64,000 bases of DNA from Mantis religiosa (GCA_030765055.1 CM060953.1:179406709-179470708), one strand, 5' to 3'; shown: positions 19,035-30,689, numbered from the stretch's first letter. The notes: a model not told the origin generated them from the sequence alone. Numbers and translations: made by a program.

Positions 19035-22000
19035 AACACTTGTCGAGTGAGTTACCTTTCATTTTGACTGACAAATGAAGATGTTTTATAACGCAAATTT
19101 TCAAATATGCTCATGTAGGTTTGTAAGTAACGGTGTGTTGCACAGTGTTTCTCTGCAGCCTGCGAAAATTCCTTACAATAATAATTGTAACTGCAAATAG
19201 CTCATAAAGTTCATGCAATAAATTTCTGAAGTTTTTAGGCATCTAAATATTGCAATATTTAATAAATCAAGCTTGTATTCAGTAATACTAGCAGAAAAAT
19301 TCCATTTAAATCCACTAAACACAAATAGAATTGCCATTTGTTGACTATAAAAGAAAAACATTAACAATTTTTTACAGTAAATATAGTCACTGTGCCAATT
19401 CAGGTGTATACATTCTGTCTAAAACATTCAGTCCGGAGGCAGATTTATTACTGGTTCAAAAATGTTGGTTAACTAAAATTCTATGCGACATTCTTACGAA
19501 TTATATTCAGTGATGAAAGAAAGCGATGAATTTGTGTCGGCCCAATCGGATTGGTTACAGGTCCCTGAGCTAATATGCAGCTTTTGTGATCCGGACAAAC
19601 ACCTACATTTATCAGCTACAACTCATCTTTATGCAAACGTCAGTTACAAGTACTCTTTACTAACAATGCTACAGTCTATTCAACTTTGGCAGCTAATTTT
19701 CGAACAAAATGATCAAAACCTTGTTCAGAACTCTGGCGAGACACAAAAGAAAGCAACACAGCACGTCGAAAACATTTTCCCCAGTGCAAAAAGTAATTAG
19801 CGAAACCATTGTCACTCCACCACACCATATTTACACGACCCTGTGACACGCAACACATCACGTCTCTGTCAGCATGACGCTACCTTCCACAAATGATCTC
19901 TAAAAATAAACAAAATATGTGTACCTTTGGAGTGCAGCCATAACTACCACGAACTAATGTTTTCAACTACAGCTCTGCGTTGTCCCTGGGCAGGAATCAG
20001 CATTTCAGGCCTGCGGTTTTCTCTTCTCTGCCCCAAATAGGGCTTTTGGGGGCCTTAAACATATACCTCGATTCAACACTGTCCCATAAAGCTGCAGGAA
20101 CCCGTAATAAACCACTGAAAACGGCTATGCATGTAATTCCTGCTTAAAATATTATTGAAAGCTGAGTTAATCAAAGGGATATACAAGACTAGTGTGAACA
20201 ATATACCAATATAACAAATACAGTTTCAAAATATCGTTCTATATCACGACAAACAGTATACGTAATGGCTATCTGTACGAACTCGCCATAAACCGCTTTA
20301 TGTTAGATTTTACTCCGTAGTTGAGGCACTAAACTCGGCCGTATGATGCCGAGACAGAGTATATCAAAGGCCATAACCACAAAATTAGTTATTCAATGTT
20401 TATAACTCGATATTCCGAGTACAAAGGGAAATAGCTAATTTTGGTACGGATACACATTTGTCGGATATGAACTATTAATTTCTATATATTACGATATTAA
20501 GAAGTTAACACTTTAAGACAGTACATCGCAGAGATGATCCGATAAACAAACACTACGAGAAAGAAATTCAAGTAGAAAAAGGATACCGATGTGACTTTGT
20601 GGGTTCGTCAAATTAAAAGTTCAAATTGCAGATATTTACACTATTATGTATGTTATTCGAAATGAAATTTCTTAGTTATTCTCCTTTCTTATACTTTAAG
20701 ATTTACTTAAGGGAAATAAAATGAATTTTTATATTTTCCAAATACGTCCAGAGGAAACTCCTATAGAGGGCCAACAAGACCCTGCTTTCTGTAGAGAAAT
20801 AAATAACCGCAATTATCCCCAACAGTGCACATGTTTTCTGAAATACTAATCAATAACTTCGTGTACTCGCGTGATTCACTGTATTAATGTTAATGCAGCA
20901 CAGAAAAAAATTACCTACACGAAAAATATGAGCGCAATTAAGGTTAAAGGTATAGATAAGAGTAATTATGAGTTGAAGTAGTGAGGGTAAAAAATATTTC
21001 GTAATAATACCACTAGCCTTTCTATCTAATATATGAGGGCTAAAGGATATCGATCTATTCATAATATAAGTAAGAAATTTTGATTTGTAAGCAAATAATT
21101 AAGATTTCAGAGCAATTTCATGAGTAGTTCTTGAGACTTGCTTTTAGGGATGTAATTTTGCGATGTTTTGTGTCATTCTCCCACTTTCTCCTCCGACTAC
21201 AAGTACTAGAGGTGGTCGGCAACAAAACACTAATGGAATTAAACTCCTTGAACGGTAGCCAAACCGAAAAACAAAAGAGAAATGGGTTAACATTGTATCC
21301 ACTCCAGTAGCAGCAATGTCTACAGGAAAATCTCACCTTCCGGTGCAGTTTCACAACCGTACAACCAAAATTCAGTTTTATGATTCGAATGTATCTGCTT
21401 AACAAACGGAGCACATGATCTTCATATGAAATTTTAGTTATTATAGCAAGCAAATTCTAACGTGTATATTTCTATGACTTCTAATGAATGTATGTTGTCG
21501 TTTTTACTTTCTTGGACAGTTTCAGAAAAACTTTTATTTTCATTTTAAGATGTCTTCAGCTTTTATCGAGATGGAAAGTGTACGGCGTGATTTGAATGAT
21601 AATGGGGGGGGGGGGTTTATAAACACCCATTATGAGGAAAAATGTGCTTTTAGAGGTTGAGATAATTTTAGACTTCAAAATTGCATTCCTGTGTCGTCAT
21701 AAATGATTTTACTGTCTGCGTTCCTACTTCTAGAAACCCTCGTTCCATTTTCTTAGTGCCTCACCATGTTTCTCCTACCCTTGGCACATATTTAAAACTA
21801 ATCTCATTCATTCTTGATATACTATTTTTCCATTTTTCTTTATAATGTCTATTATTTTAGCTAAAACTTAAAAAGTTTAATCATCTAATAATTTGCTTAC
21901 TTTTACTGTGTTCGGTAAGTTGATATCGAATTTACGTATTCAATAAATAAAGAATCGTAACATATTACATATGAACATTTGGTATATTTGTTAATTGTGA

Positions 22001-22329
22001 ACAGGATGTTAGTTTAGCACTTTACCATGAGGTAGCTGGCTTCTAGGGGAGGGGGGTGTACATCTGGTCGACACTTAGTAGCTGCTGACCGAAACAAATG
22101 TAACAAAATGACCACTTGGGTAGGAGAATTCTTGTGTGTGAATAATAAACTTTCTTGAAAGGAATCTCGGACAAAGCTGGATGGGCCGACCACGAAGAAA
22201 GGCGTGGCTGGAGGAAGCATCTTTTCGTGCCATACATAAGCAATCACGTGTTATCGCGTAGTATACGTTTCCCATACATAACTCTGGACATCAATATAGA
22301 GTGGTGATAATTGGTCAGCAATTTCGCGA
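19035..22329. other. 3.3 kb without recognisable content
   Basis: No frame shows a conserved motif, and I found no TE ends, tRNA or tandem array. There is a G12 run near 21605-21616. This is the longest unassigned stretch and may be intergenic, deep intronic or old unrecognisable repeat. Confidence 0.4.
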
Positions 22330-22415
22330 TTCTCTATGGACCCTGGGCTCATTTGAGCATCATTTGGCCCATTCCATTCATCGTCCGATATGACAACATT
22401 GGAGGACATAAAATT
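22330..22415 (+). mobile_element. SINE family A, 3' fragment
   Basis: Carries only the 3' part of the family: 'ctatggaccctgggctcatt', 'cattcatcgtccgatatgac' and '..ggaggacataaaatt', followed by a CAA-rich tail. The tRNA-like head is missing. Confidence 0.8.
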
Positions 22416-22639
22416 GCAACAACAACAAAAAAACTTCGCGATTTCCGTGAATATCATAAAAAGAAGCAATTATTAAGCAAGTCTTAAACTCGGATTCCAG
22501 AAAGTGGGTCGATGCGTGGGTGAAGGTAGGTGATAGTACTGTCTATTGCCACCAGATGATGTTGCTACTTTCCATAGATGGCGACTGGAGCAACAATTGT
22601 ACCGTCTTGTGAGTACGCTTGTGGACATCACTGAAACAA

Positions 22640-23325
22640 CATGGAAGCAGACAAGCATGGGCAAAGGTGGACAGTGTAGTTTCTCTGGAGGGAAGGAGTG
22701 ACTGCTTTAGACATCCACAAGAGTTTAGTGGCCATATGTGGGGAGGCTCCACAAAGTAGCAGGTCCATGTTTCGTTGGGTGTCCGAATTCAAAGACGGCA
22801 GGTGCTGTGCTGAAAAACGCAAAATCACTGGGCGTCGAGCAACTGCTAACAAACCAAACGATATTATAACGATACCCAGCTTGTTAATGCCCTGATATTC
22901 GACAACAGGCGAATCACACTTGATGAACTAGTGCAGGCAACAGGTCTATCACGGGAAAATCTCCACACAAGCTATGTACACAATGAGTGCCACATACCCT
23001 CACCAATGCACAGAAACAGAAGCGTGTGGTGGTATCCCAACAGTTGCTGCAACGGTAGAGTGCAGATGCAAAGGAATTGTTTGTGAAACTGGTCATCGTC
23101 GACGAGTCATGTTTTTTCCACGAGATTCCGGAAAAGAAACGCCAGTCTGTGGAGTAGAAGCATGCTGCGAGCCCTCGTCCCAAAAAGTGACGGCCAGGAC
23201 TATTCGTTCGGATACACATGGCAACTGTCTTCTGGGGTCAAGAAGGAATGCTGCTGGTGGACTGGCTCCCTCCCAATACGACCATCAACAGCGAGCGGTA
23301 CCGCAATTAACTACAACAACTCAGA
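22640..23325 (+). pseudogene. Mariner transposase, amino-terminal half
   Basis: Starts near 22640 with MEADKHGQRW. It continues with the helix-turn-helix VTALDIHKSLVAICGEAP and RWVSEFKDGRC, then ITLDELVQATGLS. The first catalytic region appears near 23090-23180 in shifting frames as a DES.F..EIPEK-like segment, followed by VTARTIRSDTHGNCLLGSRR. Several frameshifts and stops separate these pieces. The LINE insertion ends the fragment. Confidence 0.75.
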
Positions 23326-23334
23326 CGAAGCATT

Positions 23335-24320
23335 CATTCATTCATTTCTGATGGCAGGCTGCGGGACAGCCCGTGGTGTGTCATGCGTGTACCTGTAGTA
23401 GGAAGCACTTAACCCCATATGGCGGGATGTAGGTTTTGCAGGATTGCGGTTTGAATTTAGATTAATGAAAAGAAGGGAGTCAGCCTAAGCTCCTCAACGG
23501 TTGAGAAATCAGATGCAACAGCCAGTTGTGCACGGCTGGGTGAAAATTTAGAAAGGAAAAAAAAATTGGTTGAATTATGTAGAATAACCCAGGCAATTCT
23601 TGGGCGGAAATGATTTTAAGTTGGTAGTATAACCTTAGGATTACCGGTTATACCCACAAGCCATGCGGGGAAACCGGTACCGCTTTAGGCGGCGTTCATT
23701 GGGACGATAATCGCCAAGAGACCTAACCAGGGCGCTCTGGTGGTGAGGTAAACTGTCGTAGAATTTCTTGGCCCGGCGTCTAATCACATACTCTATATAG
23801 AGGAGAGATGAGGTTTCACGGGAAACCGTCTGCATACAGAATAGATAATCCGAAGACATCTATTCTGTGCCCGTTGTAAGAGCAGCATGTTCGAGTCCGC
23901 AGTTATGTCCCAGAATTCGCACGCATAAAGCATAATAGGATGCACTAAAGCCTTGAAAATACGTAGCTTAAGATGGACAGGCATTGTAAACCCTATCATC
24001 AGGTATAGCGAAGCAGAGGCTGCGCATGCCCTCTGCGATAGGTACTGGGTATGCTGCCTAAAAGTTAGACCCTTGTCCAGCTTAACTCCCAGGTATTTTA
24101 TGGAATTCGTCCACCCTATCCTTCGCCCAGAATATGCAAATGTGGGAAGATTGACGGGAAAGTGGCGCTTGGTAAAGAAGATAGCTTGGCTTTTCTCCGT
24201 ATTAATGGACAATCGCCAGAGCTTGCGCCATTCCTAGATGAGGTTAACTGTCTCTGTATGGGCAAAAGAGTAGCACGCCAACAGCAAATTGAGCTATGTT
24301 AACATGCAGTTCAGTGGGAA
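23335..24320 (-). mobile_element. Jockey-like LINE, 5'-truncated, inserted in mariner
   Basis: Minus-strand coding begins around a decayed FADD-like region (about 24310) and runs through EWRKLWRLSINTEKSQAIFF, YLGVKLDKGLTFRQH and LVHPIMLYACEFWD. It continues with LQRAQNRCLRIIYSV, then RRRAKKFYDSLPHHQSALVR, ending at about 23641. A 300-bp 3' UTR ends in an ATGA-type microsatellite tail ('cattcattcattcatt' on plus, about 23334-23349). At about 0.99 kb it contains only the carboxy-terminal third of ORF2. It is related to the LINE at 12280-13733. Confidence 0.85.
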
Positions 24321-24327
24321 GGTCCGA

Positions 24328-24700
24328 CGCATTCAACAATGCCGCCATCAAAAATTGGGGCTTTGGTGTTCTCCAACAAGACAAGACACGACCACATGAC
24401 AGTCGCAGGTCCATGGCAACATTCGTACAATAGGGTTACTGTGCTGCCACATCGTTCACATTCATCCGATTTGGCTCCTAGTGACTATGTTCTATTCGAC
24501 TCGATAAAAAGGTCACGAAGGGCAAGAAGTTCACCAATAATGAGGAACTTCATGCCGTTGTCCATCAGTGGCGTCGGGTTACCCTCAAAGAAGGGTTTGC
24601 TTTGCAAATGTGGAAGTTGCCAGAACGATGAAACAAGTGCATAGGCATTGGCGGGGAATACCTGTAAGGTTCCCTGAATGAGTTTGTTCAATAAATGGTC
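24328..24700 (+). pseudogene. Mariner transposase, carboxy-terminal half
   Basis: Resumes at 'attcaacaatgccgcc'. It shows a degraded second-Asp region (LQQDKTRPHDS), then VLPHRSHSSDLAPSDYVLFD, where SDLAPSDY is the third-Asp context. The end reads LQMWKLPERWNKCIGIGGEY, the typical mariner carboxy terminus. Frame changes occur between these pieces. Confidence 0.8.
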
Positions 24701-24849
24701 CCAATTATTTTTAAACGCCCTAGTGTATGTAACATTTTTTAATGAATTTGTCTTGACTTAATCTTGTGCAATAAAGTTGGTGTAAATTTTCAAAGCATTA
24801 ACGTATATGTACGTGTACGTATCTTCCAATACCTTTAAGAGTTTGCGCC

Positions 24850-25760
24850 AGTGGCAGCTGGTGGGTTAAATTATTGGTGGTGCACAAATGAAAAATACAG
24901 AGTAGCAATGACTCACCTATTTATACAGATTCTCTGCTCTACTCTCCTTAGACCTGGCGAATCTATCGATAACTTTTGCGTTGAAGTCGCTGATCTTCAT
25001 AACAAAATCTCTCTCAATTGAAAGCATTGCTAATGCTGACAATCGGTCCTGTGACATTGTGTTCCTAAGCAAAGTTTTTATTCTTTTTAAAGCTGAGAAA
25101 CAGCATTATGCTTCAGCGGTAGACATTGGCATAGTTAACAGTACTCGGAGGAGTTTGACATATTCGCTGAATGTAGCACATAAATTGTTTTCCTTAATGA
25201 AGTCCATCAAGCACAAAGCGCCGGACATTCCACGAAATTCCTCTCGACTGTAAATTACAGTCAGTTTTCTACGAATTTTTGTTCCAATGATAAAAGGATA
25301 GAACCTTATTGTTTCTCTAAGGGAATCCTCTGGAAATGTGTTAGAAATTTTCTTGATGAAACAAAGTTGAGGCTACCAGATGTTCCGTGAAGCTAAATTT
25401 GTCCTTTGCTTCTCTAAAAATGTCACATACTTCAAGAGCTTCTCTTCTTTTCACATCATGATCTTCTATTCTTCTCCTCTTAATTACAGTTTCTTCGTGT
25501 TCCTCGATATCCACGCTATTTCTTACCTTTTCCACTTCCCTTTCAAATGCGTTTAGCTGGGCGATGGCAAATGTTGCATTGCAGTCTCGTTTCTGCAGCT
25601 GATTGTACAAAATATCCACATGTGGCATGATCTTGTAGAAGAAAGACAGCCAGAATACAAAATTATAATCTTTCAAAGTGGCCATAAACCCAGAAGCCTG
25701 AACAAGTGTGGCGTTGTTGTTTAACAGAGCTCTCTTCTGAATAACCTCCATGCATTTAAT
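24850..25760 (-). pseudogene. hAT-superfamily transposase relic (ZMYM1-like)
   Basis: The minus strand 25751-25341 reads GFMATLKDYNFVFWLSFFYK, then IMPHVDILYNQLQKRDCNAT and LNAFEREVEKVRNSVDIEE, a pattern I know from ZMYM1-like hAT transposases. Further left, broken frames give LRVLLTMPMST, then FSALKRIKTLLRNTMSQ and RLSALAMLSIERDFV, the carboxy-terminal hAT dimerisation region. Several stops separate the blocks. 'cagtggcagctggtggg' at about 24850 could be one terminal repeat; I did not find the other end. Confidence 0.7.
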
Positions 25761-26935
25761 TAAATTCTCCCTGTGTTCGAAAAGCAGAGCACACAGAAGC
25801 TAAGCCTGAAGGTCACGCTATAGCCGTTGCTAAGAGTAGGAAGAGCTAGGTTTATAAACCTCCATTTAAGCAATGTATAAGAAGCCACTCGCATTTCCTC
25901 ACCTTCCCGCAACCCCCTCAGAGTGCCTATTTGGGCGAAATCTTAGGTTAACTCTTCACTGCAAACCTGCGGCTCCTACAGCTAATCACTGTTTATTTCG
26001 ACTTCTGCGGTCTTGGGCAGCTACAGACGATAAGCGTAATTGAAACATGTTTGTATATAAAACAATGCAAACAAGTACAGCTTTAATGTGCAAAATGCAC
26101 CTGTTGTATATTCAGAATCAGTGGGTGTAGCGCAAACCTGCAACCTGATGAAGGAACCGCCCCTGTTTTGCGCTATACTCTCCGCTTTCTGTTGCGAACT
26201 TGTGTAACCATGAGACAAAAATCCCATGGATATAGAACACGAGACAAGTTTTCCCTTTCTATTAACCAAACTTCCCATACAAGTTGTCCTTTAATCTTTT
26301 CTAGAGCCAATAACCTCACTCGGCAAATCCTCCCTTATCACAAGAGCTGTTTGATTCCTACCACGCATCGCATGTGTAGAGTTTCGGGTTTTAATTTCCG
26401 TTTCACTCACGCAAACAGATGAAACCTGTTCACCAACTTTTTCCGCGCATTTGCACGGTTGTTATTTATCTGCCAATCGACATTCAGCCTCGAATGTTTT
26501 ATATTACGTTGCAAGCAAATGTTAGAATTACTAAACGACTACCAAAATAACTCACCATACTGTATCATGTTTACTTATTTGTAACCTTAAACCATTTGAT
26601 GAACTCACGTTGTAGGAGAACATTTGCTTATGAAACGTAGTACATTTAATTAGACAGTGTAGGCAGAGGAAGCATTCCATTCCATCCAAAAACTCCATAC
26701 TAAGAATTCAGTGGAAACACGTTTTGAAGTAAATTGAATGCAGAAAATAAATATACCAAATTCATAAAAAGATCCACACGCGATTAAAATCCCACGTGCT
26801 TACCTCCACAAAAATGATACGTACAGTCTTAGACAAAAAGAGCACCTGTCACAATCAAAGTTCGATTCCGAAAACGTTGGAAGCATTCGATGACGCTGCA
26901 CTCACAATATGCGCTTTAGGAGGTGCGTTCAAGGA
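25761..26935. other. No recognisable gene
   Basis: No conserved motif, tail or terminal repeat recognised. The small frames at 26021-26422 lie on both strands of the same DNA and look accidental. Confidence 0.4.
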
Positions 26936-27185
26936 CTGGGACCAGATAGGAACTTGTTTTTAATACACGTGGACTCTCTGTGAATGCATGACAGATGGCA
27001 GATTTGTACAGTGCACAGAACTGTAGTGGCAACGACGAGAGTTGGGACAGTTTTTGATACTTAAAATGACGAGACGTTTTCATTGCAAGAACAGCGTGTG
27101 ATCATTCTCCATTTTCGTGGTGCGACACTTATTGAAAATCATCGTCAGTTGAGTGTGGCATGTGGTGATGGTACCACGGATGTCT

Positions 27186-28055
27186 AATGTGCGTTCCTGG
27201 GTGCGACAGTTCAATGAAGGCAGAACATCATGTGACAACAAACCAAGACAGTTAAGTGAGGCAAGTGGTGATGGTACCATGGATGTGCGTTCCTGGGTGC
27301 GACAGTTCAATGAAGGCAGAACATCATGTGACAACAAACCAAGACAGTTAAGTGAGGCAAGTGGTGATGGTACCATGGATATGTCTAATGTGTGTTCCTG
27401 GGTGCGACAGTTCAATGAAGACAGAACATCATGTGCCAACAAAGCAAGACAGTTAAGTGAGGCAAGTGGTGATGGTACCATGGATGTGCGTTCCTGGGTG
27501 CGACAGTTCAATGAAGGCAGAACATCATGTGACAACAAACCAAGACAGTTAAGTGAGGCAAGTGGTGATGGTACCATGGATGTGTCTAATGTGCGTTCCT
27601 GGGTGCGACAGTTCAATGAAGACAGAACATCGTGTGACAACAAAGCAAGACAGTTAAGTGAGGCAAGTGGTGATGGTACCATGGATGTGCGTTCCTGGGT
27701 GCGACAGTTCAATGAAGGCAGAACATCGTGTGCCAACAAAGCAAGACAGTTAAGTGAGGCAAGTGGTGATGGTACCATGGATGTGTCTAATGTACGTTCC
27801 TGGGTGCGACAGTGCAATGAAGGCAGAACATCGTGTGACAACAAACCAAGACAGTTAAGTGAGGCAAGTGGTGATGGTACCATGGATGTGCGTTCCTGGG
27901 TGCGACAGTTCAATGAAGGCATAACATCGTGTGCCAACAAACCAAGACAGTTAAGTGAGGCAAGTGGTGATGGTACCATGGATGTGTCTAATGTACGTTC
28001 CTGGGTGCGACAGTGCAATGAAGGCAGAACATCGTGTGACAACAAATCAAGACAG
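27186..28055 (+). repeat. 96/105-bp in-frame tandem array from mariner transposase
   Basis: Nine units, each encoding a variant of VRSWVRQFNEGRTSCDN plus a PRQLSEASGDGTMD linker. Units of 96 bp alternate with units carrying a 9-bp insertion (about 105 bp, encoding an extra SN-containing tripeptide), giving a higher-order period of about 201 bp. Both lengths are multiples of three, so the plus frame (27153-28103, 316 aa) and the opposite frame (28297-27080, 405 aa) stay open. WVRQFNEGR matches the conserved W..EFK.GR helix-turn-helix segment of mariner transposases. Confidence 0.93.
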
Positions 28056-28069
28056 TCACAGCTTCGCAC

Positions 28070-28300
28070 CAGTCGATCTGACGACATGATCCAGCGAGTG
28101 TAGACCGTTGTTTTGGAGGATCGCCGATTGAGCATTTTCAGATCTTCATGTAGGATGCGTGCACAGATCACACCGAAATGCCAATTTTGGAGGCGATGTC
28201 TGCAGCTGTCTTGGCTGGTTGTCACACGATGTTCTGCCTTCATTGCACTGTCGCACCCAGGAACGCACATCCATGGTACCATCACCACATGCCACACTCA
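28070..28300 (-). pseudogene. Mariner transposase amino-terminal remnant
   Basis: The minus strand from about 28297 reads GDGTMDVRSWVRQCNEGRTS and then, past a frame change, ADIASKIGISV and a degenerate 'H.SYMKI' block. This is the usual second helix-turn-helix helix followed by the linker. It shows what the array units came from, since one unit plus downstream sequence is preserved here. Confidence 0.75.
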
Positions 28301-28497
28301 ACTGGCAATGAATTTCTAATATGTGTCACACCACGAAAATGGAGAAAACTAATGACTACGCGTTGTTCTTGCAATGAAAACCTCTCGCCATTTTAAGTGT
28401 CAAAATATGCACTGTAAAGTGCTGCCATGTCTGTCACGCATTCACAAAGAGTCCACGTGTATTTAAAAAATACAGAAGTTCCTATCTGATCCCAGTA

Positions 28498-29104
28498 CAT
28501 AAAAAAAGATGCTATAACTTAAAAACACCTGCCTTCATTTCAAAATTATGCGACAGATTGGGAGATGTTTTCTGGCTTGGCCGTAAGCATGGTACCCGAA
28601 CGGTAAAACCTATGTGTCTCGTAAGTGGACCGACATGAGTTCGAATTCTTAATGTGCATGTTAATTTTTATTGTTACTTTAATAGCAATGCCTTATGTTT
28701 ACCTTGCAAAAGATAAATAATAATATTTTAAACAATTAATTTATAAAACAGCAAATAACATATTCCTGTCGTTTTCAAACTAAATGCAATGTTAATACAA
28801 AAATGTCTTAATATTGATTGTGTAAAAACTCGGGCTCATTCATTTGTTATGAATGGTGCTGACATATAATGCGAAGTATCCTCACGTAAAACTTTCTCAT
28901 CCATGTCCCGCAAAATGAGGGCAGTAATAGAAGCAGAGGGTTTACATACCCGCTACTTCCATTTGTATTTGTTTTTACATATAGTTATTTCGTTTAGTTT
29001 TAAAGCAGACTTTCAGTTTTTATGTGTGATCATAAATACCATGTAAAAGAAAAGCTGACTGTAGATTATTGACTTAGTGACAAAGAAGTTTGAAGGCGGT
29101 TCAA

Positions 29105-29105
<1 letters not shown>
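28498..29105. other. No recognisable gene
   Basis: AT-rich. Near 28565-28660 the words 'cttggccgtaagc' and 'gagttcgaattct' vaguely recall A and B boxes of a decayed SINE, but no copy was found elsewhere in the window. Confidence 0.35.

Positions 29106-29137
<32 letters not shown>
29106..29137. repeat. A32 homopolymer
   Basis: Thirty-two A bases followed by G6. Possibly a retrotransposon tail, but no body can be recognised beside it. Confidence 0.95.
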
Positions 29138-29140
<3 letters not shown>

Positions 29141-29304
29141 GGGAAAGGTAGGAATTTTAGAAATTCGTATTATTTTATGAACTGAAGCCCCATGTACACG
29201 GCTATTCCTGACACACTCTGCTCTTTCCATTCTTAAGAAATTCTTTTACACGTACGGGATTTCTAACATGTATCACTTCGAGGCACCTGACCTTTAAGCT
29301 AATA

Positions 29305-29307
<3 letters not shown>

Positions 29308-29369
<62 letters not shown>

Positions 29370-29599
29370 TGTTTAACGCCCGCTTTTACTTCATACGGCA
29401 CCGCAGGCGGTGACACTGATGATGCATGAGATGAAGATGGAGCACCGGTGGAATGAGATGGCGGGGGAAACCGGAGGTCCCGGAGAAAACCCGCCCCAAC
29501 GCCGTGTTGTACACCACAAATCTGACTGCGGTCGCCTGGGATCGAACCCGGGCCGCCTTGGTGAGAGCCAAGCGGTCTAACGACTGAGCCACGGCGTGG
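29308..29599 (-). mobile_element. tRNA-Glu-derived SINE (family B) with perfect 17-bp target duplication
   Basis: Flanked by identical 17-mers 'cctttaagctaatatta' at 29291-29307 and 29600-29616. On the minus strand the head reads 'gccgtggctcagtcgttaga', then an anticodon-loop-like 'cttggctctcaccaag' (CTC, Glu) and 'ggttcgatccc' as B box. A body containing 'ttttctccgggacctccgg' follows, then a 3' (AC)n tail of about 58 bp, seen as (GT)n at 29308-29365. Low decay and the perfect duplication indicate a recent insertion. Confidence 0.93.
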
Positions 29600-29814
29600 C
29601 CTTTAAGCTAATATTATATTTGTGAATGAATTTTAGGGAACATCAATTTTTTAGTTACAAAGGCTATTTTTGAATACTTAAAATGCATCGCTAATGACCT
29701 TCTCTCACAACAAAATCTTATCTAGTGCGATCCATTCAAACCTGAACTACTTCAATAGGCCATATTTGAACCAATTATAGGATACATCTGCAATTTTCAG
29801 AGAATATAATACAC

Positions 29815-30310
29815 AATTGGGAGATTACATTACACTATTTACATGTCAAAGAAAATGTTTGAAGTGTCCTCCATCAGCATTTATACATGATACGACTGTA
29901 GACACTGAAGTTTATATGGGCATCTTCAAGACGTTTGTGGAGCAGCTGAATGATTTCGAACTGAGAGAAGGTTATTTCCAGCAAGATGGAGCAACGTGCC
30001 ATACATCTGATGATACCATGGAACATGTAACCAGTTTATTTGATAGTCAAATAATCTCAAAAGGTCTGTGGCCCCCCCCCCCCCACATCCCCTGAGCTAA
30101 TATCACCAGATTTTTTTATGTGGGGGTATATAAAAATAGTGTGTACAAGAATAGGCTACGGACAGCTGAGGTTCTCAAGAACCGAAATAGGTAACATTGG
30201 CGAGAATACTCTCCGTAAAACTTTAGAGAATATGACGACACGAGTGCAAACATTGATTTTAATACTCAATCATTTACTGACCTCATCATTTGTTTATAAA
30301 ATTATCAACT
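29815..30310 (+). pseudogene. Mariner transposase fragment, catalytic carboxy half
   Basis: The frame reads VYMGIFKTFVEQLNDFELRE, then YFQQDGATCHTSDDTMEHVT (second catalytic Asp in QQDGATCH) and LFDSQIISKGLWPP. It then passes a C13 run and, frameshifted, gives a decayed form of the third-Asp region, YVGVYKNSVYKNRLRT and a final ENMTTR-like block. A C homopolymer at about 30066-30078 has destroyed the frame. This mariner family differs from those at 4512 and 52389. Confidence 0.8.
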
Positions 30311-30689
30311 TTAACCATTAATAATTTGATATCAATCTTCGTAGCCACTGCGACGTAGGTCTGATGGCTTAGTTACATAGTCATCGTCGTCTAAATCTAC
30401 CTTTATTTATATTATTAGTGGAACAAATGCTGTGGTATTGCATATTCAATGCACAGGCTTTAAATTCGCGACCGCCCGAAATATAAGCCACAGACACAAT
30501 TGTCTTGAGTCACTTTTCTCTGGGTATATTTTCGGAGCTGATGCCTTAGCCCGTATGCTAAAGTCATTCTTGATTTTTCAGATGTGGCAGTAGAGTAGAT
30601 GCCGAGGCTGAATACTCCAAGAAGTGTTGACCCGGTAAGAGAGTGATTTAAGGATTATGTGAACGCTCATAAAGTGTCAGTAGAATGGA
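30311..30689. other. No recognisable gene
   Basis: Spacer between two mariner relics with no motif seen. Confidence 0.4.

Larger units (their letters stand above)
22510..24725 (+). mobile_element. Mariner element split by a LINE
   Basis: Transposase fragments at 22640-23325 and 24328-24700 are colinear halves of one mariner, separated by an oppositely oriented LINE (23335-24320). The right end '..aacgccctagtg' is followed by TA (24726-24727) and looks like a mariner terminus. The matching left end is not visible, so the left boundary is approximate. The sequence 'gacg..gcattca' occurs on both sides of the LINE and may be its target-site duplication. Confidence 0.8.
26936..28495. mobile_element. 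Mariner derivative with inverted ends and internal tandem array
   Basis: The left end 'ctgggaccagataggaactt' (26936) and the inverted right end (28495, reverse complement 'ctgggatcagataggaactt') match. The match continues inward for roughly 240 bp per arm, including 5' UTR-like and first coding sequence. TA follows the right end (28496-28497); the left flank reads 'ga'. Between the arms are nine tandem units derived from the transposase helix-turn-helix region, and a short remnant of downstream transposase on the minus strand. Both termini are therefore the same 5' end of a mariner. Confidence 0.85.

Noticed and set aside
27080..28297. 405-codon minus-strand ORF as a host repeat protein gene
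   Set aside because: It is the antisense of a tandem array whose plus frame matches mariner transposase. The frame is open because unit lengths are multiples of three. No start context or other exon supports a gene.
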